DNA of 40,910 bases from an uncultured Clostridia bacterium. GTDB taxonomy: Bacteria > Bacillota > Clostridia > Oscillospirales > Acutalibacteraceae. The stretch covers positions 1 through 40,910 of the forward strand of contig CANONE010000001.1 of NCBI GenBank assembly GCA_947567585.1, in the 5' to 3' direction. Shown piece after piece: positions 23,789 through 31,882 of this stretch (positions are counted from its first letter, which is position 1; each line of letters starts with the position of its first letter). The notes under the pieces were generated by a model. It did not search any database. It was not told where the DNA came from and was given only the letters and a program-made list of their open reading frames with translations. The position numbers and the translations under genes were made by a program.

Positions 23789-25183
23789 TTAGCGCTCCTT
23801 TTGGCTGAGATTATCATGTATGGCCTTTGCCGCCGTCTTCCCAGCTCCCATAGCGAGAATAACAGTGGCCGCCCCCGTGACGGCGTCCCCGCCCGCGTAT
23901 ACATGGGGCCGGCTGGTAAGCCCGGTGTCCTCCTCCACCAGGATACCGCCCCATTTCTGGGTTTCCAGCCCCCGGGTGGTGGATTTGATCAGCGGGTTGG
24001 GGCTGGTGCCGATGGCCATAATGACGCAGTCCACATCCAGCACAAACTCGGAGCCCTCCTTTTCCACCGGGCGGCGGCGGCCGGAAGCGTCGGGCTCTCC
24101 CAAAGTCATTTCCAGGCATTCCATACCACAGACAGCCCCGGTTTCATCCCCCAGAATCCTGGTGGGATTGTTCAAAAGCTTAAAGATAATTCCTTCCTCT
24201 TTGGCGTGCTCCACTTCCTCCGCCCGGGCGGGCAGCTCCTTTTCCGAGCGCCGGTAGACGATGTAAACCGTCTCGGCCCCCAAGCGCTGGGCACAGCGGG
24301 CCGCGTCCATGGCCACGTTGCCGCCCCCTACCACGGCCACACGCTTTGCGTGCTGGATGGGCGTGTCGGAATCCGGCAGATACGCTTTCATCAGATTGAC
24401 TCGAGTCAGAAACTCATTGGCGGAGTATACGCCCTTTAAATTTTCGCCGGGAATGTTCATAAACCGGGGCAGCCCCGCCCCCGAGCCGATAAACACCGCC
24501 TCAAAGCCCTGCTCCAGCAGCTCGTCCACAGAGAGGGTCCGGCCGATGACCATGTTGGTCTCGATTTTTACGCCCATAGCCTTCAGGCCGTCGATTTCCT
24601 TTTGTACAATGGCTTTTGGCAGGCGGAATTCCGGAATGCCATAGACCAGCACCCCCCCCGGGGTGTGCAGCGCCTCGAAGATGGTAACGGCATATCCCAG
24701 CCTGGCCAAATCTCCCGCGCAGGTAAGGCCGGAGGGCCCAGAACCTACAATGGCAACCCGATGGCCGTTGGGCGCGGCCTTTTGGGGCGCTTCCGATCCA
24801 TGGGCATTGTGCCAGTCGGCGGCAAACCGTTCCAGGCGGCCGATGGCTACCGGCTCCCCTTTGATCCCCCGGACGCAGCGCTGCTCGCACTGGCTTTCCT
24901 GGGGACAGACCCGCCCGCACACCGCGGGCAGAGCGCTGCTTTGGGCGATCACTTGATAGGCCCCCTCAAAATCCCCCTGGGCCATATGCTGGATAAAGTC
25001 GGGGATAACGATATTCACTGGGCACCCGGCCACGCAGGGCTTGTTTTTGCAGCCCAGACAGCGCTTTGCCTCGTCAATGGCCTGCTCCTCCGTGTAGCCT
25101 AGGGCCACTTCCTGGAAGTTCTTGTTGCGGACATGGGGAGCCTGAGAGGGCATCTCGTTTTTCTTTAAAGACATATTAGGCAT
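23789..25183 (-). CDS. NfnB / GltA-like flavoprotein (glutamate synthase small-subunit homologue)
   Basis: 464 aa. N-terminal Fe-S domain with CLGCKNKPCVAGCP and CGRVCPQESQCEQRC (two [4Fe-4S] sites), an FAD site VAIVGSGPSGLTCAGDLARLG near 145, an NADPH site VAVVGGGNVAMDAAR near 285 and the terminal GGDAVTGAATVILAMGAGKTAA. No large glutamate synthase subunit is adjacent. Together with the upstream NfnA-like gene this is the arrangement of NfnAB, which couples NADH, NADPH and ferredoxin by electron bifurcation. Annotation as gltA is also common. It starts 28 bp after its partner. Confidence 0.88.
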   Translation of the reverse strand: MPNMSLKKNEMPSQAPHVRNKNFQEVALGYTEEQAIDEAKRCLGCKNKPCVAGCPVNIVIPDFIQHMAQGDFEGAYQVIAQSSALPAVCGRVCPQESQCEQRCVRGIKGEPVAIGRLERFAADWHNAHGSEAPQKAAPNGHRVAIVGSGPSGLTCAGDLARLGYAVTIFEALHTPGGVLVYGIPEFRLPKAIVQKEIDGLKAMGVKIETNMVIGRTLSVDELLEQGFEAVFIGSGAGLPRFMNIPGENLKGVYSANEFLTRVNLMKAYLPDSDTPIQHAKRVAVVGGGNVAMDAARCAQRLGAETVYIVYRRSEKELPARAEEVEHAKEEGIIFKLLNNPTRILGDETGAVCGMECLEMTLGEPDASGRRRPVEKEGSEFVLDVDCVIMAIGTSPNPLIKSTTRGLETQKWGGILVEEDTGLTSRPHVYAGGDAVTGAATVILAMGAGKTAAKAIHDNLSQKER

Positions 25184-25211
25184 GATTGATTTTCATCCTT
25201 TCTACATAAGG

Positions 25212-26084
25212 TTATGCTTTTCCCTCTCTGAACAAATGACAGGTTTCCTCATGAGCATGCCGCTCGAAATCTCTGTACATAGCCCCCCGGGCCATGGCCT
25301 CGTCGAAGTCCACCTCATAGCCGTCGAAGTCCGGGCCGTCGACGCAGGCAAACTTTGTAACCCGCTTTCCGTCCTGGTTCAGGGTAAGGCGGCACCCGCC
25401 GCACATGCCGGTACCGTCAATCATGATGGGATTCATGCTGACAGTGGTGGGAATTCCAAACTCCTTTGTCAGCTTTACCACAAATTTCATCATGACCAGC
25501 GGCCCAATGGCAATCACCCGGTCATACGCCTGGCCGCTCTCTATGAGCTCCCGCAGCGCGTCGGTAACCAAACCCTTCTTGCCTTGAGAGCCGTCGTCCG
25601 TCATGAGGACGTATTTGCCGCTGGCAGCTCGGAACTCGTCCTCCAGGATCACCAGGTCCCTGTTGCGGAACCCCACGACGCTATGGACCTCGGCCCCCTG
25701 CTCATGCAGCTTTTTGGCCACGGGATAGGCGATTGCGCAGCCTACGCCGCCGCCTACTACCGCGACCTTTCGCAGGCCCTCCGTATGGGTGGGCACGCCC
25801 AAAGGGCCGGCAAAGTCCCGGATGCTGTCGCCCTCATGAAGCCGGTTCAGCTTCTCTGTGGTTGCGCCAACAATTTGAAAAATAATGGTAACAAGGCCCC
25901 GCTCCCGGTTAAAATCGGCGATGGTCAGCGGTATGCGCTCTCCTCTTTCATCCACCCGCAGAATAATAAACTGCCCTGGCTCCGCCTTTCGGGCCACGGC
26001 GGGCGCTTCTATTTCCATCAGCGTGACAGTGGGGTTCAATTGTCGTTTTTTGCAAATCTTGTACAAGCGTATCACGATCCTCAT
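25212..26084 (-). CDS. NfnA-like FAD/NAD-binding subunit (sulfide/dihydroorotate dehydrogenase-like)
   Basis: 290 aa. LNPTVTLMEIEAPAVA at the start of the FAD domain, VAVVGGGVGCAIAYPVAKKL in the NAD domain, and a [2Fe-2S] site in GTGMCGGCRLTL plus FACVDGP. It is a paralogue of PyrK but is paired with the GltA-like gene. ATG at 26084 has no clear ribosome site; a TTG at 26066 has GAGG upstream and fits the usual family start (LYKICKKRQLNPT), so that may be the true start (284 aa). Confidence 0.88.
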   Translation of the reverse strand: MRIVIRLYKICKKRQLNPTVTLMEIEAPAVARKAEPGQFIILRVDERGERIPLTIADFNRERGLVTIIFQIVGATTEKLNRLHEGDSIRDFAGPLGVPTHTEGLRKVAVVGGGVGCAIAYPVAKKLHEQGAEVHSVVGFRNRDLVILEDEFRAASGKYVLMTDDGSQGKKGLVTDALRELIESGQAYDRVIAIGPLVMMKFVVKLTKEFGIPTTVSMNPIMIDGTGMCGGCRLTLNQDGKRVTKFACVDGPDFDGYEVDFDEAMARGAMYRDFERHAHEETCHLFREGKA

Positions 26085-26110
26085 AAAGGGTATTTTGAAT
26101 TTTCTGCCTG

Positions 26111-26162
26111 CCGAACTTGCAGGTTCGGAAATGATTATACCACTTCCGGCAAAAAAAAGCAA
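26111..26162 (-). promoter_or_regulatory. Promoter of the nfn operon with a hairpin at the transcript start
   Basis: TTGCTT (26162-26157), 17-bp spacer, TATAAT (26139-26134) with extended -10 TGG. CCGAAC-ctgcaa-GTTCGG (26128-26111) follows at the predicted start site; it could be an operator or a 5' stabilising hairpin. Confidence 0.6.
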
Positions 26163-26338
26163 CCGGGAGATGCTTCCGGGAAGGGAAAGGCAAATAAAAA
26201 GATCAGGCGGCGCAAGGCCAAAGGGCCCAGGCGGCCTAATCTTCTTTGTAAAGAGGCGGGCGATGGATGGAACCAGAGGGTAAGGCAGCGTTGCTGACAT
26301 CCGGCGCAGGCGCAGTCGGGGAGGGTCTGCTGATGAAC

Positions 26339-26561
26339 GGCCCAGCCAGCGGAATAAAAGCCGGCTCCTTTGCGACAAAGCCCTGTACTTCTATGGCGTC
26401 GCCGGCAGCGCGAATGTTGGGAATATTGGTTCTCATGCGGCTGTCAACAATTATGCCGCCCCGCTGGTTGGTGTAAATGCCGCAGTCTTTTGCCAGCGCG
26501 GTTTCCGGGCGGACGCGCCTCCGGCAACGACGCCGATCACGACAGCTTTCATGCTATTCAT
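26339..26561 (-). pseudogene. Remnant of a CoA-disulfide-reductase/NADH-oxidase-type flavoprotein
   Basis: From ATG 26561 (or 26552) the frame reads MKAVVIGVVAGGASAR, the FAD-binding start of this family. After about 20 codons, and in another frame, it jumps to ETALAKDCGIYTNQRGG...RTNIPNIRAAGDAIEV...AFIPLAGP, which normally lies some 250 residues further on. Homology then breaks off after PLAGP near 26339. So an internal deletion with frameshift plus 3' loss has destroyed the gene. A purine-rich GAAGAAGG site is still present before the ATG. About 50 bp separate it from the end of the next gene. Confidence 0.8.
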
Positions 26562-26617
26562 CCGGCCTTCTTCAAAAAATAGTAAGCTCTACCGGCATAA
26601 GTTCCTACATGGTGAGA

Positions 26618-27559
26618 TCACACAGGGTTCAGGCTCTCTCCGCGCAGCCACGCATACAGGTTTTCAAAAACGATCTCGGCCCGCTGCTCCAAAGATTCCA
26701 CGGATGCGAAAGCAATATGCGGCGTCACAATGGTGTTGGGCGTGTGCAGAAGAGGATGGTCCAAGGGCAAAGGCGGCTCTTGGTCAAACACATCCAAGGC
26801 CGCCCCGGCAATGGTTCCTTGGGACAGCGCCTGCGCCAGCGCGGCGGTATCCACCACGCCGCCCCGGGCCGTGTTGATAAGGAAAGCCGTGGGCTTCATC
26901 CGCGCCAGCTGGTCATACCCTATGAGCCCCTGGGTTTCCCCGGTCAGCGGGCAGTGCAGGGAGACAATGTCCGATTGGGCCAGCAGCTCTTCCAGTGAAA
27001 CCTGCCGGTCGATGGCCGGGTCGCTTACCGCGCTCCGGTTATAGGCCAGCACCTGGCAGCCAAAGGCTTTGCAAAGCGCCGCCGTCCTTTTGCCGATAGC
27101 CCCCGCTCCCACAATGCCCACGGTTTTTCCAGCTAAAAGACTGCCAATAAGCCCGTCCTTCGTCCCTCCCTCCCGGCAGCGCCGGCCGGTCTGGGGGGTG
27201 TTGCGCAGGAGCTGGATCATAAAGCCGATACATAGCTCCGCCACCGCCTGGGTGGCATAGCCGGAGGCATTGCTCACCGCGATGCCGCGTTCCCTTGCGG
27301 CTTGTAAGGGGATGTGGTCCACGCCGGTAAAAGCCACGTCAATGAATTTCAGGGCGGCGGACTGCTCCACCACCGATATGTCCAGAGGCATATTTGCCAG
27401 CATCACTACGTCCGCTTCACGGCTGCGCTCCAGCTGCACCGCCGGATCAAGGTTTTTTTCGTAAGCGGAGAAGCTATGCCCCATGGACGCCAGCTTCTTC
27501 GCGTGTTTGTCCATAACCGCCTGAGACGCCCCAAGGCTTTCCAGTAAAACAATGTTCAT
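26618..27559 (-). CDS. D-isomer-specific 2-hydroxyacid dehydrogenase
   Basis: 313 aa. The NAD motif GAGAIG (151-156), catalytic Arg232 (NTARGG), Glu261 (DQEPP) and His281 (TPHIAF). It reduces a 2-keto acid or oxidises a D-2-hydroxyacid; substrate unknown (glycerate/phosphoglycerate-type and lactate-type are all possible). ATG 27559 has GGAGG 6 nt upstream; the adjacent ATG at 27562 is closer than ideal. Confidence 0.93.
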   Translation of the reverse strand: MNIVLLESLGASQAVMDKHAKKLASMGHSFSAYEKNLDPAVQLERSREADVVMLANMPLDISVVEQSAALKFIDVAFTGVDHIPLQAARERGIAVSNASGYATQAVAELCIGFMIQLLRNTPQTGRRCREGGTKDGLIGSLLAGKTVGIVGAGAIGKRTAALCKAFGCQVLAYNRSAVSDPAIDRQVSLEELLAQSDIVSLHCPLTGETQGLIGYDQLARMKPTAFLINTARGGVVDTAALAQALSQGTIAGAALDVFDQEPPLPLDHPLLHTPNTIVTPHIAFASVESLEQRAEIVFENLYAWLRGESLNPV

Positions 27560-27595
27560 CATGCACCTCCATATTGTATGCGGCCATTCTGCCGG

Positions 27596-27652
27596 CAATA
27601 CCGCATAGTTCCAAAACGCCGTATTGTACGGCACAGCTTAGCGCCGCGCCAA
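27596..27652 (-). promoter_or_regulatory. Promoter of the 2-hydroxyacid dehydrogenase overlapped by a CAATAC...GTATTG element
   Basis: TTGGCG (27652-27647), 18-bp spacer, TACAAT (27628-27623). The inverted repeat CAATACCGCA...GTATTG (27596-27626) covers the -10 and start site, as an operator would. A close relative lies in the leader of the 22071 gene. Confidence 0.5.
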
Positions 27653-27726
27653 CCCTCGCTAAATAGCTTCCTTACTTCATCATCCCTATTCGCTCTTCCC
27701 TTTTTTTGTGAAATCAGTTTCCGTAT

Positions 27727-28506
27727 TCAAGGGTTCCGGTTTCCGCCAAGAAACAATTCCTCCGCCCACCACTTGGTTAAAGAGAGCAGTTCCCGGCCAT
27801 AGTATTGCGGCAGCAAAATGGGGTCTGTGGGCGCGGGGAGGCCATATGCCTCAAAGCCCGCGCTTTCCGCCAGCTTCACCGCCCGGAATAGATGGAAATT
27901 CTGCGTGACGACGGCCACACGAGTATCCAACCCTTCCCGCCGGGCAATTTCCATGGCAAAACGCAGATTTTGCCGGGTGTTCCTAGACTTGTCCTCCATG
28001 TAGATCCGCGCTGGATCTACACCGCCGCTCACCAGGGCATTCTTCTCCGCCAAAGCCTCTGGGCAGGGCTCGTTGCCCCCCTGGCCGCCAGTGACAATGC
28101 AGTCGGCGTCCGGGTTGGCCTGGAGATATGCCAGAGCCCTGTCCACCCGGCCCCGCAGACTGGTTCCCAATTGTTCCGGACCGTACACCTGGGCTCCTAA
28201 TACCACTACGTTCAGTCCCTGCGGCGGGAGCGCGGCCTGATATGAGATCATCAGACCGGTCAAAAACGCCGCCCATGCCAGCCCAAGAGCGTAGACAATC
28301 ACGGCGGCCCGGGCCCATAGCCGAAACCGCCGTCCCCTGCCGGACAATCTTGGGTAAAGCAAAAGGAGGGCCAGACCCAGCCCGCAGATAAATATACCAA
28401 ACACGGAGCCCCCGGCAAACCCGCCATGCAGGACCGGCAGGCAGAACCAGATAATCCCCGCCCCGCACAGCGTTATAAAGATCCATTTCAACACCGTTTT
28501 TCCCAT
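27727..28506 (-). CDS. YdcF/DUF218 family membrane-anchored protein
   Basis: 259 aa. About three N-terminal membrane helices (roughly 5-25, 28-50 and 62-90), then an extracytoplasmic DUF218 domain with VVVLGAQVYG, RALAYLQANPDADCIVTGGQG, SRNTRQNLRFA and VVTQNFHLFRA. The family includes SanA/YdcF proteins linked to envelope barrier function and possible SAM or lipid-carrier binding. ATG 28506 has GGGGAG about 10 nt upstream; ATG 28527 is an alternative start. Confidence 0.85.
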   Translation of the reverse strand: MGKTVLKWIFITLCGAGIIWFCLPVLHGGFAGGSVFGIFICGLGLALLLLYPRLSGRGRRFRLWARAAVIVYALGLAWAAFLTGLMISYQAALPPQGLNVVVLGAQVYGPEQLGTSLRGRVDRALAYLQANPDADCIVTGGQGGNEPCPEALAEKNALVSGGVDPARIYMEDKSRNTRQNLRFAMEIARREGLDTRVAVVTQNFHLFRAVKLAESAGFEAYGLPAPTDPILLPQYYGRELLSLTKWWAEELFLGGNRNP

Positions 28507-28690
28507 TGCTTTGTCTTCTCCCCGCATCCACGCATTTTGTCCTTTAGAATTCGTACCGGTGGGATTCCCGCCCAGCTTTTTGAGAAGATTTTTGCCGCTC
28601 GCCAGGCGTGAAACCCCGGGCGTCCTCCCGATTGTCAAGTAATAGCAGCGCAGTAAGAGGCTCTATCCTCCCAAGGGACGGGTGCAACGC

Positions 28691-29320
28691 CTATGGATAC
28701 TGGTTCCTAGCTTTCAGCTTTTTACATAACGGGAACAGCACTCCGCCCAGGGCGTTGCCCAGGGACATGATGAAAATGTAAAGCACAGCTTTCGGGCTCC
28801 AGGCGCCGCCTAAAGTAAAATAGAACATATTGGCCACGCAGTGCTCCAAGCCCGCCGCCACAAACACCGCCACCCCCAGGAAAAGGCCCAGATATTTTCC
28901 CAGCTGGTGGGGGTTCTCCCGGTAGCTCTCTACAGCCAGGTAGATGAGAATATTGCAGAACACCGCCAGGATAAACACGCTTAAAGCGCCGTCCTCCAGC
29001 TTCACGGCGCTTACCTGCGCCGCCCGCTCCACCGCCGCTTGCAGCCGGGTCAGCCGCAGGGCCCCGCCGGCCAGGAGAGTCCCCAGCAAATTCCCCAGCC
29101 AGATCAGGCCGCAATCCAGAGTATACCCTATGGAATTCTCAAACACATAGCAGACCTTGCCCGTAAAGAGATTCAGGCCCAGCGTACAGACGGCAAAAAG
29201 CCCCACTGAAAACAGCGCGGCCCCTACCGCCTTGCTTTCGCAGGACAAATTCACCAGGCCCCCTATGGATATCGCCGCCCCAGCCAAGACGGCATACACA
29301 AAGGTGACTATCTTCTTCAA
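28691..29320 (-). CDS. Formate/nitrite transporter (FNT) family channel
   Basis: 209 aa, shorter than the usual 250-290. It has the family repeats around LGLNLFTGKVCYVF and GLEHCVANMFYF, which form the pore with the conserved His, and about six membrane helices. It should pass small monocarboxylates or nitrite. TTG start with GGGGGG 6 nt upstream. It has its own promoter and lies 130 bp downstream of the merR gene. Confidence 0.88.
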   Translation of the reverse strand: MKKIVTFVYAVLAGAAISIGGLVNLSCESKAVGAALFSVGLFAVCTLGLNLFTGKVCYVFENSIGYTLDCGLIWLGNLLGTLLAGGALRLTRLQAAVERAAQVSAVKLEDGALSVFILAVFCNILIYLAVESYRENPHQLGKYLGLFLGVAVFVAAGLEHCVANMFYFTLGGAWSPKAVLYIFIMSLGNALGGVLFPLCKKLKARNQYP

Positions 29321-29340
29321 TGCAATCCCCCCTTTCCAGT

Positions 29341-29369
29341 ATTATAATGAAAATGGGAGAAAAAAGCAA
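29341..29369 (-). promoter_or_regulatory. Promoter of the FNT gene
   Basis: TTGCTT (29369-29364), 17-bp spacer, perfect TATAAT (29346-29341). The -35 is part of the 3' arm of the merR terminator. Confidence 0.6.
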
Positions 29370-29396
29370 GCCCTTCGCTTTTAGGCAGGGCTGCTT
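29357..29396 (-). terminator. Terminator between merR and the FNT gene
   Basis: On this strand AAGCAGCCC (29396-29388) pairs with GGGCTTGCTT (29373-29364) with one bulge, then a T-run. It overlaps the -35 of the FNT promoter. Confidence 0.55.
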
Positions 29397-29450
29397 GTAC
29401 AAGGTGCTTTTAATCTTTCCACAAAGGGTTCCTGCGGTTTTCCGGCATTT

Positions 29451-29819
29451 TTATCCTTTGCATTCGCAGGCGATTTTCCCCTCATATCCGGCAATTTTCT
29501 TGTCGAGCCTTGCCAGGGCCGTTTCAATCTGCCCGCGCTGGTCCAGCAGCGCCTCCTTCTGCCGGCGCAGAAGCTCCAGCCGGGCGGGGATGGTTCCGCT
29601 GCCCTGCTGGAACAGCTCCACATAATCTACAATGGCCTCTACCGTAAGCCCCGCGTCCCGCAGGCACTTGGCCAGCTCCACCCAGCTCAGGTCCTCCGGT
29701 TGATAGTCCCGATGCCCGGAAGCGGAGCGGGTTACCCGGGGGATCATGCCCACCCGCTCATAGTACCGAAGGGTGTCTTGGGTCATGTGATACCTCTCGC
29801 TAACTTCTTTGATGGTCAA
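29451..29819 (-). CDS. MerR family transcriptional regulator
   Basis: 122 aa. N-terminal winged helix-turn-helix (TIKEVSERYHMTQDTLRYYERVGMIP), a coiled-coil dimerisation helix (about 75-112) and a short tail ending ACECKG, whose Cys118/Cys120 could bind metal or sense redox. TTG start with AGGAGG 8 nt upstream. Its own promoter has the 19-bp spacer that MerR regulators untwist. The FNT gene downstream is a likely target only by position. Confidence 0.9.
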   Translation of the reverse strand: MTIKEVSERYHMTQDTLRYYERVGMIPRVTRSASGHRDYQPEDLSWVELAKCLRDAGLTVEAIVDYVELFQQGSGTIPARLELLRRQKEALLDQRGQIETALARLDKKIAGYEGKIACECKG

Positions 29820-29862
29820 GACAGGTTCCTCCTGTTGTATTCATTCTTTCGCGCCTATCCCC

Positions 29863-29893
29863 ATTATACAGGTTGGAGTAAGCTTAAGGTCAA
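29863..29893 (-). promoter_or_regulatory. MerR-type promoter with 19-bp spacer
   Basis: TTGACC (29893-29888), 19-bp spacer containing the palindrome TAAGCTTA, and TATAAT (29868-29863). The over-long spacer is the hallmark of promoters activated by MerR-family proteins, so merR probably regulates itself. Confidence 0.7.
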
Positions 29894-30006
29894 CTGGAGG
29901 ATATTCCAAGATTGTCAAAAAAATCAGGAAAAATCTAGTGAATTTTGGGAGAACCAACCTTTTTCCCTTCCGGCACACCCACTGCCCGTCCGCCATACGG
30001 AAAGCC

Positions 30007-30519
30007 CTACACTTGAAACCTGGGCTCCGGCCGGTAGGCCAGGTTGGTAAGGGCCAGACCCTGCCTTTTCGCATAGTTAACCGTATAGGCTGTGCCGCTG
30101 TGCTGGGAGTCCCGATTGAAATAACAGATGCACTGGGCGCTGTTGTCCACCATATAACGGTCCCGTCGCAAATACGCCTCTGGCACACAGCGGTGGCCTG
30201 TGTAAACCGTGTCCCCCGCCGCGGCCAACAGCTGCCAGTAAACCTCCTTGTCCCGCTGCCGCCACCGGTCCTCCTGTCCTTGGCCGGGAAGTACCAGCAC
30301 CAGCTCAATATCCGGGAGCACTGTGTCCCGCAGGCGGACCACCTCCTGGGCCGCAATGGTGTCAAACCCAAGGGCGCCGCCAGCCAAAAACGTGGCCACC
30401 CCCTGATCCGCCCGCCGCCATATTTCCTCCCGGATTCTCCGGCGCAGCCAAAGCCCTTCCCGGGCGGGAAGCAGGCGGTGCCCGGTAAAGCAGCAGCATT
30501 TTTCACGAATGAGCCTCAT
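30007..30519 (-). CDS. SLOG/DUF1273 (YpsA-like) family protein
   Basis: 170 aa. It begins with the family motif CCCFTGHR, then FLAGGALGFDTIAAQEV, LVLVLPG and RDRYMVDNSAQCICYFN, giving a Rossmann-like nucleotide-binding fold related to DprA/LOG. Function unclear; B. subtilis YpsA is linked to stress and division. Start ATG 30519 with a GGGGAGAGAGG stretch before it. Confidence 0.85.
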   Translation of the reverse strand: MRLIREKCCCFTGHRLLPAREGLWLRRRIREEIWRRADQGVATFLAGGALGFDTIAAQEVVRLRDTVLPDIELVLVLPGQGQEDRWRQRDKEVYWQLLAAAGDTVYTGHRCVPEAYLRRDRYMVDNSAQCICYFNRDSQHSGTAYTVNYAKRQGLALTNLAYRPEPRFQV

Positions 30520-30561
30520 GATCCTCTCTCCCCGCTGGCCTTGGTGAAATGTCTTGACATA

Positions 30562-30590
30562 AGGATAGCACACAGGGAGCGGAAAGTCAA
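30562..30590 (-). promoter_or_regulatory. Promoter of the SLOG gene
   Basis: TTGACT (30590-30585), 17-bp spacer, TATCCT (30567-30562) with extended -10 TGC. It lies in the 104-bp gap after spmB. Confidence 0.55.
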
Positions 30591-30623
30591 GAAAAATCGA
30601 ACAAATAATCGATAGAAAGTCCG

Positions 30624-31142
30624 TCATCCAAATATCCGCACCGTAACCACGGACAGCGCCACAGCCGCCATATCTCCCAGCAATGCCGCCGGCACGGCGT
30701 ACCGCAGCTTTTTGCACTGCACCGCTCCAAAATACACCGTGATGGCGTAAAAGGTCGTCTCTGTGGAAGAGGCCAGCACGGAGGCAATCTTCCCGGTGGG
30801 GCTGTCGGGGCCAAAGCACTCCAGAATAGACAGGGTATAGGCCGAGGCCCCGCTGCCGGAAATGGGGCGCAGCAGCGCCAGAGGGGCCAGCTCCGGCGCT
30901 ATTCCCGCCCAACGGGCCAGAGGCTCCAAAAGCCCGCAGACCAAATCCAGCAGCCCGGAGGCCCGCACTAGGTTGACCGCTACAATCAGCCCGATCAGAG
31001 TGGGCAGAATACCGACGGATGTGGAAATTCCTTCCTTTGCGCCCCGAAGAAACGCGTCGAATACATCCGTCCCCTTAAAAAAGCCGTATAAAAGGATCAT
31101 CCCTATCATAAGCGGCATTGCTGCGGCGCCGGCTTGCTCCAT
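30624..31142 (-). CDS. spmB: Spore maturation protein B
   Basis: 172 aa membrane protein of the nucleoside-recognition (Gate) domain family: GAKEGISTSVGILPTLIGLIVA, RPISGSGASAYTLSIL and SSTETTFYAITVYFG. With SpmA it is needed for spore core dehydration. It starts one base after the spmA stop. Confidence 0.93.
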   Translation of the reverse strand: MEQAGAAAMPLMIGMILLYGFFKGTDVFDAFLRGAKEGISTSVGILPTLIGLIVAVNLVRASGLLDLVCGLLEPLARWAGIAPELAPLALLRPISGSGASAYTLSILECFGPDSPTGKIASVLASSTETTFYAITVYFGAVQCKKLRYAVPAALLGDMAAVALSVVTVRIFG

Positions 31143-31143
31143 A

Positions 31144-31734
31144 CTAACCCCCCCATCCCGTACATGGACGGCGCTCAGCCAGCTTGCAGCAGGCCACGGC
31201 TGTCAGCAGCGCGCCGAAAGAGGTGATCCAGATCTCCGGCAGTACGCCAAAGGGCTGGGCGCTGCCTAAAGAAGCCCGCATGGCCGCCATATTAACCGGC
31301 AGCAGCTGCAAAGAGGCGGTGTTCATAACGACAAATAACACCATGCCCCGGCTGGGCGGCTCTCCCCGGGCCTGTTCCGCCATGGCCTTCATGGCGGAAA
31401 GCCCCAGGGGCGTGGCCGCGTTGCCCAGCCCCAAAAGGTTAGCGGAAATGTTCATGCAGATTTTCCCTTTCACCGCCTCGTCCTCCCGGTAATCGGGAAA
31501 CAGCCGGTCTATGACCGGGGAAAGGGCCCGGGCCAGCAGCCGGGTGAGCCCGCTTTCCTCGGCAATACGCAAGAACCCCAGCCAGGCGCACATGCTTCCC
31601 AGCAGAAACACCGTCAGTTCCACCGCCTGCCCCGCGCCGTCCATGACCGCTCCGGAAAGCTCTCCCAGCTTCCCGTTTACCGCCGCGCACACCAGGCTGA
31701 GCCCTATCATCCCAAACCAGATATAGTTAATCAT
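31144..31734 (-). CDS. spmA: Spore maturation protein A
   Basis: 196 aa membrane protein of the same Gate-domain family, beginning MINYIWFGMIGLSLVCAAVN with CMNISANLLGLGNAATPLGL and VVMNTASLQLLPVN. ATG 31734 with GAGAGGGGG upstream matches the family start. The spmA-spmB pair indicates a spore former. Confidence 0.93.
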   Translation of the reverse strand: MINYIWFGMIGLSLVCAAVNGKLGELSGAVMDGAGQAVELTVFLLGSMCAWLGFLRIAEESGLTRLLARALSPVIDRLFPDYREDEAVKGKICMNISANLLGLGNAATPLGLSAMKAMAEQARGEPPSRGMVLFVVMNTASLQLLPVNMAAMRASLGSAQPFGVLPEIWITSFGALLTAVACCKLAERRPCTGWGG

Positions 31735-31816
31735 TGCCGTCCCCCTCTCCAAAGCGCAAAACGCCGTCCCGCGCCTTACCCAACCCCGCATATTTAGATG
31801 CAATCTCAGGTTGCTA

Positions 31817-31845
31817 TTGACTTTGGGGTCAAAAAAGTATATGGT
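31817..31845 (+). promoter_or_regulatory. Promoter of the dipeptidase gene
   Basis: TTGACT (31817-31822), 17-bp spacer, TATGGT (31840-31845). The near-palindrome TTGACTTTGGGGTCAA also offers a -35 TTGACC in the opposite direction towards spmA. Confidence 0.45.
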
Positions 31846-31882
31846 ATAGGATGTAGTTTTATTAATAGAAAGGACAGAGGTT

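Noticed and set aside
23789..25183. True glutamate synthase small subunit
   Set aside because: No large subunit nearby and the partner is an NfnA-like flavoprotein, so an NfnB-type role fits better, although homology alone cannot decide.
30553..30591. CTTGAC/GTCAAG inverted repeat around the SLOG promoter
   Set aside because: Arms of six bases, one being the -35 itself; too likely by chance.
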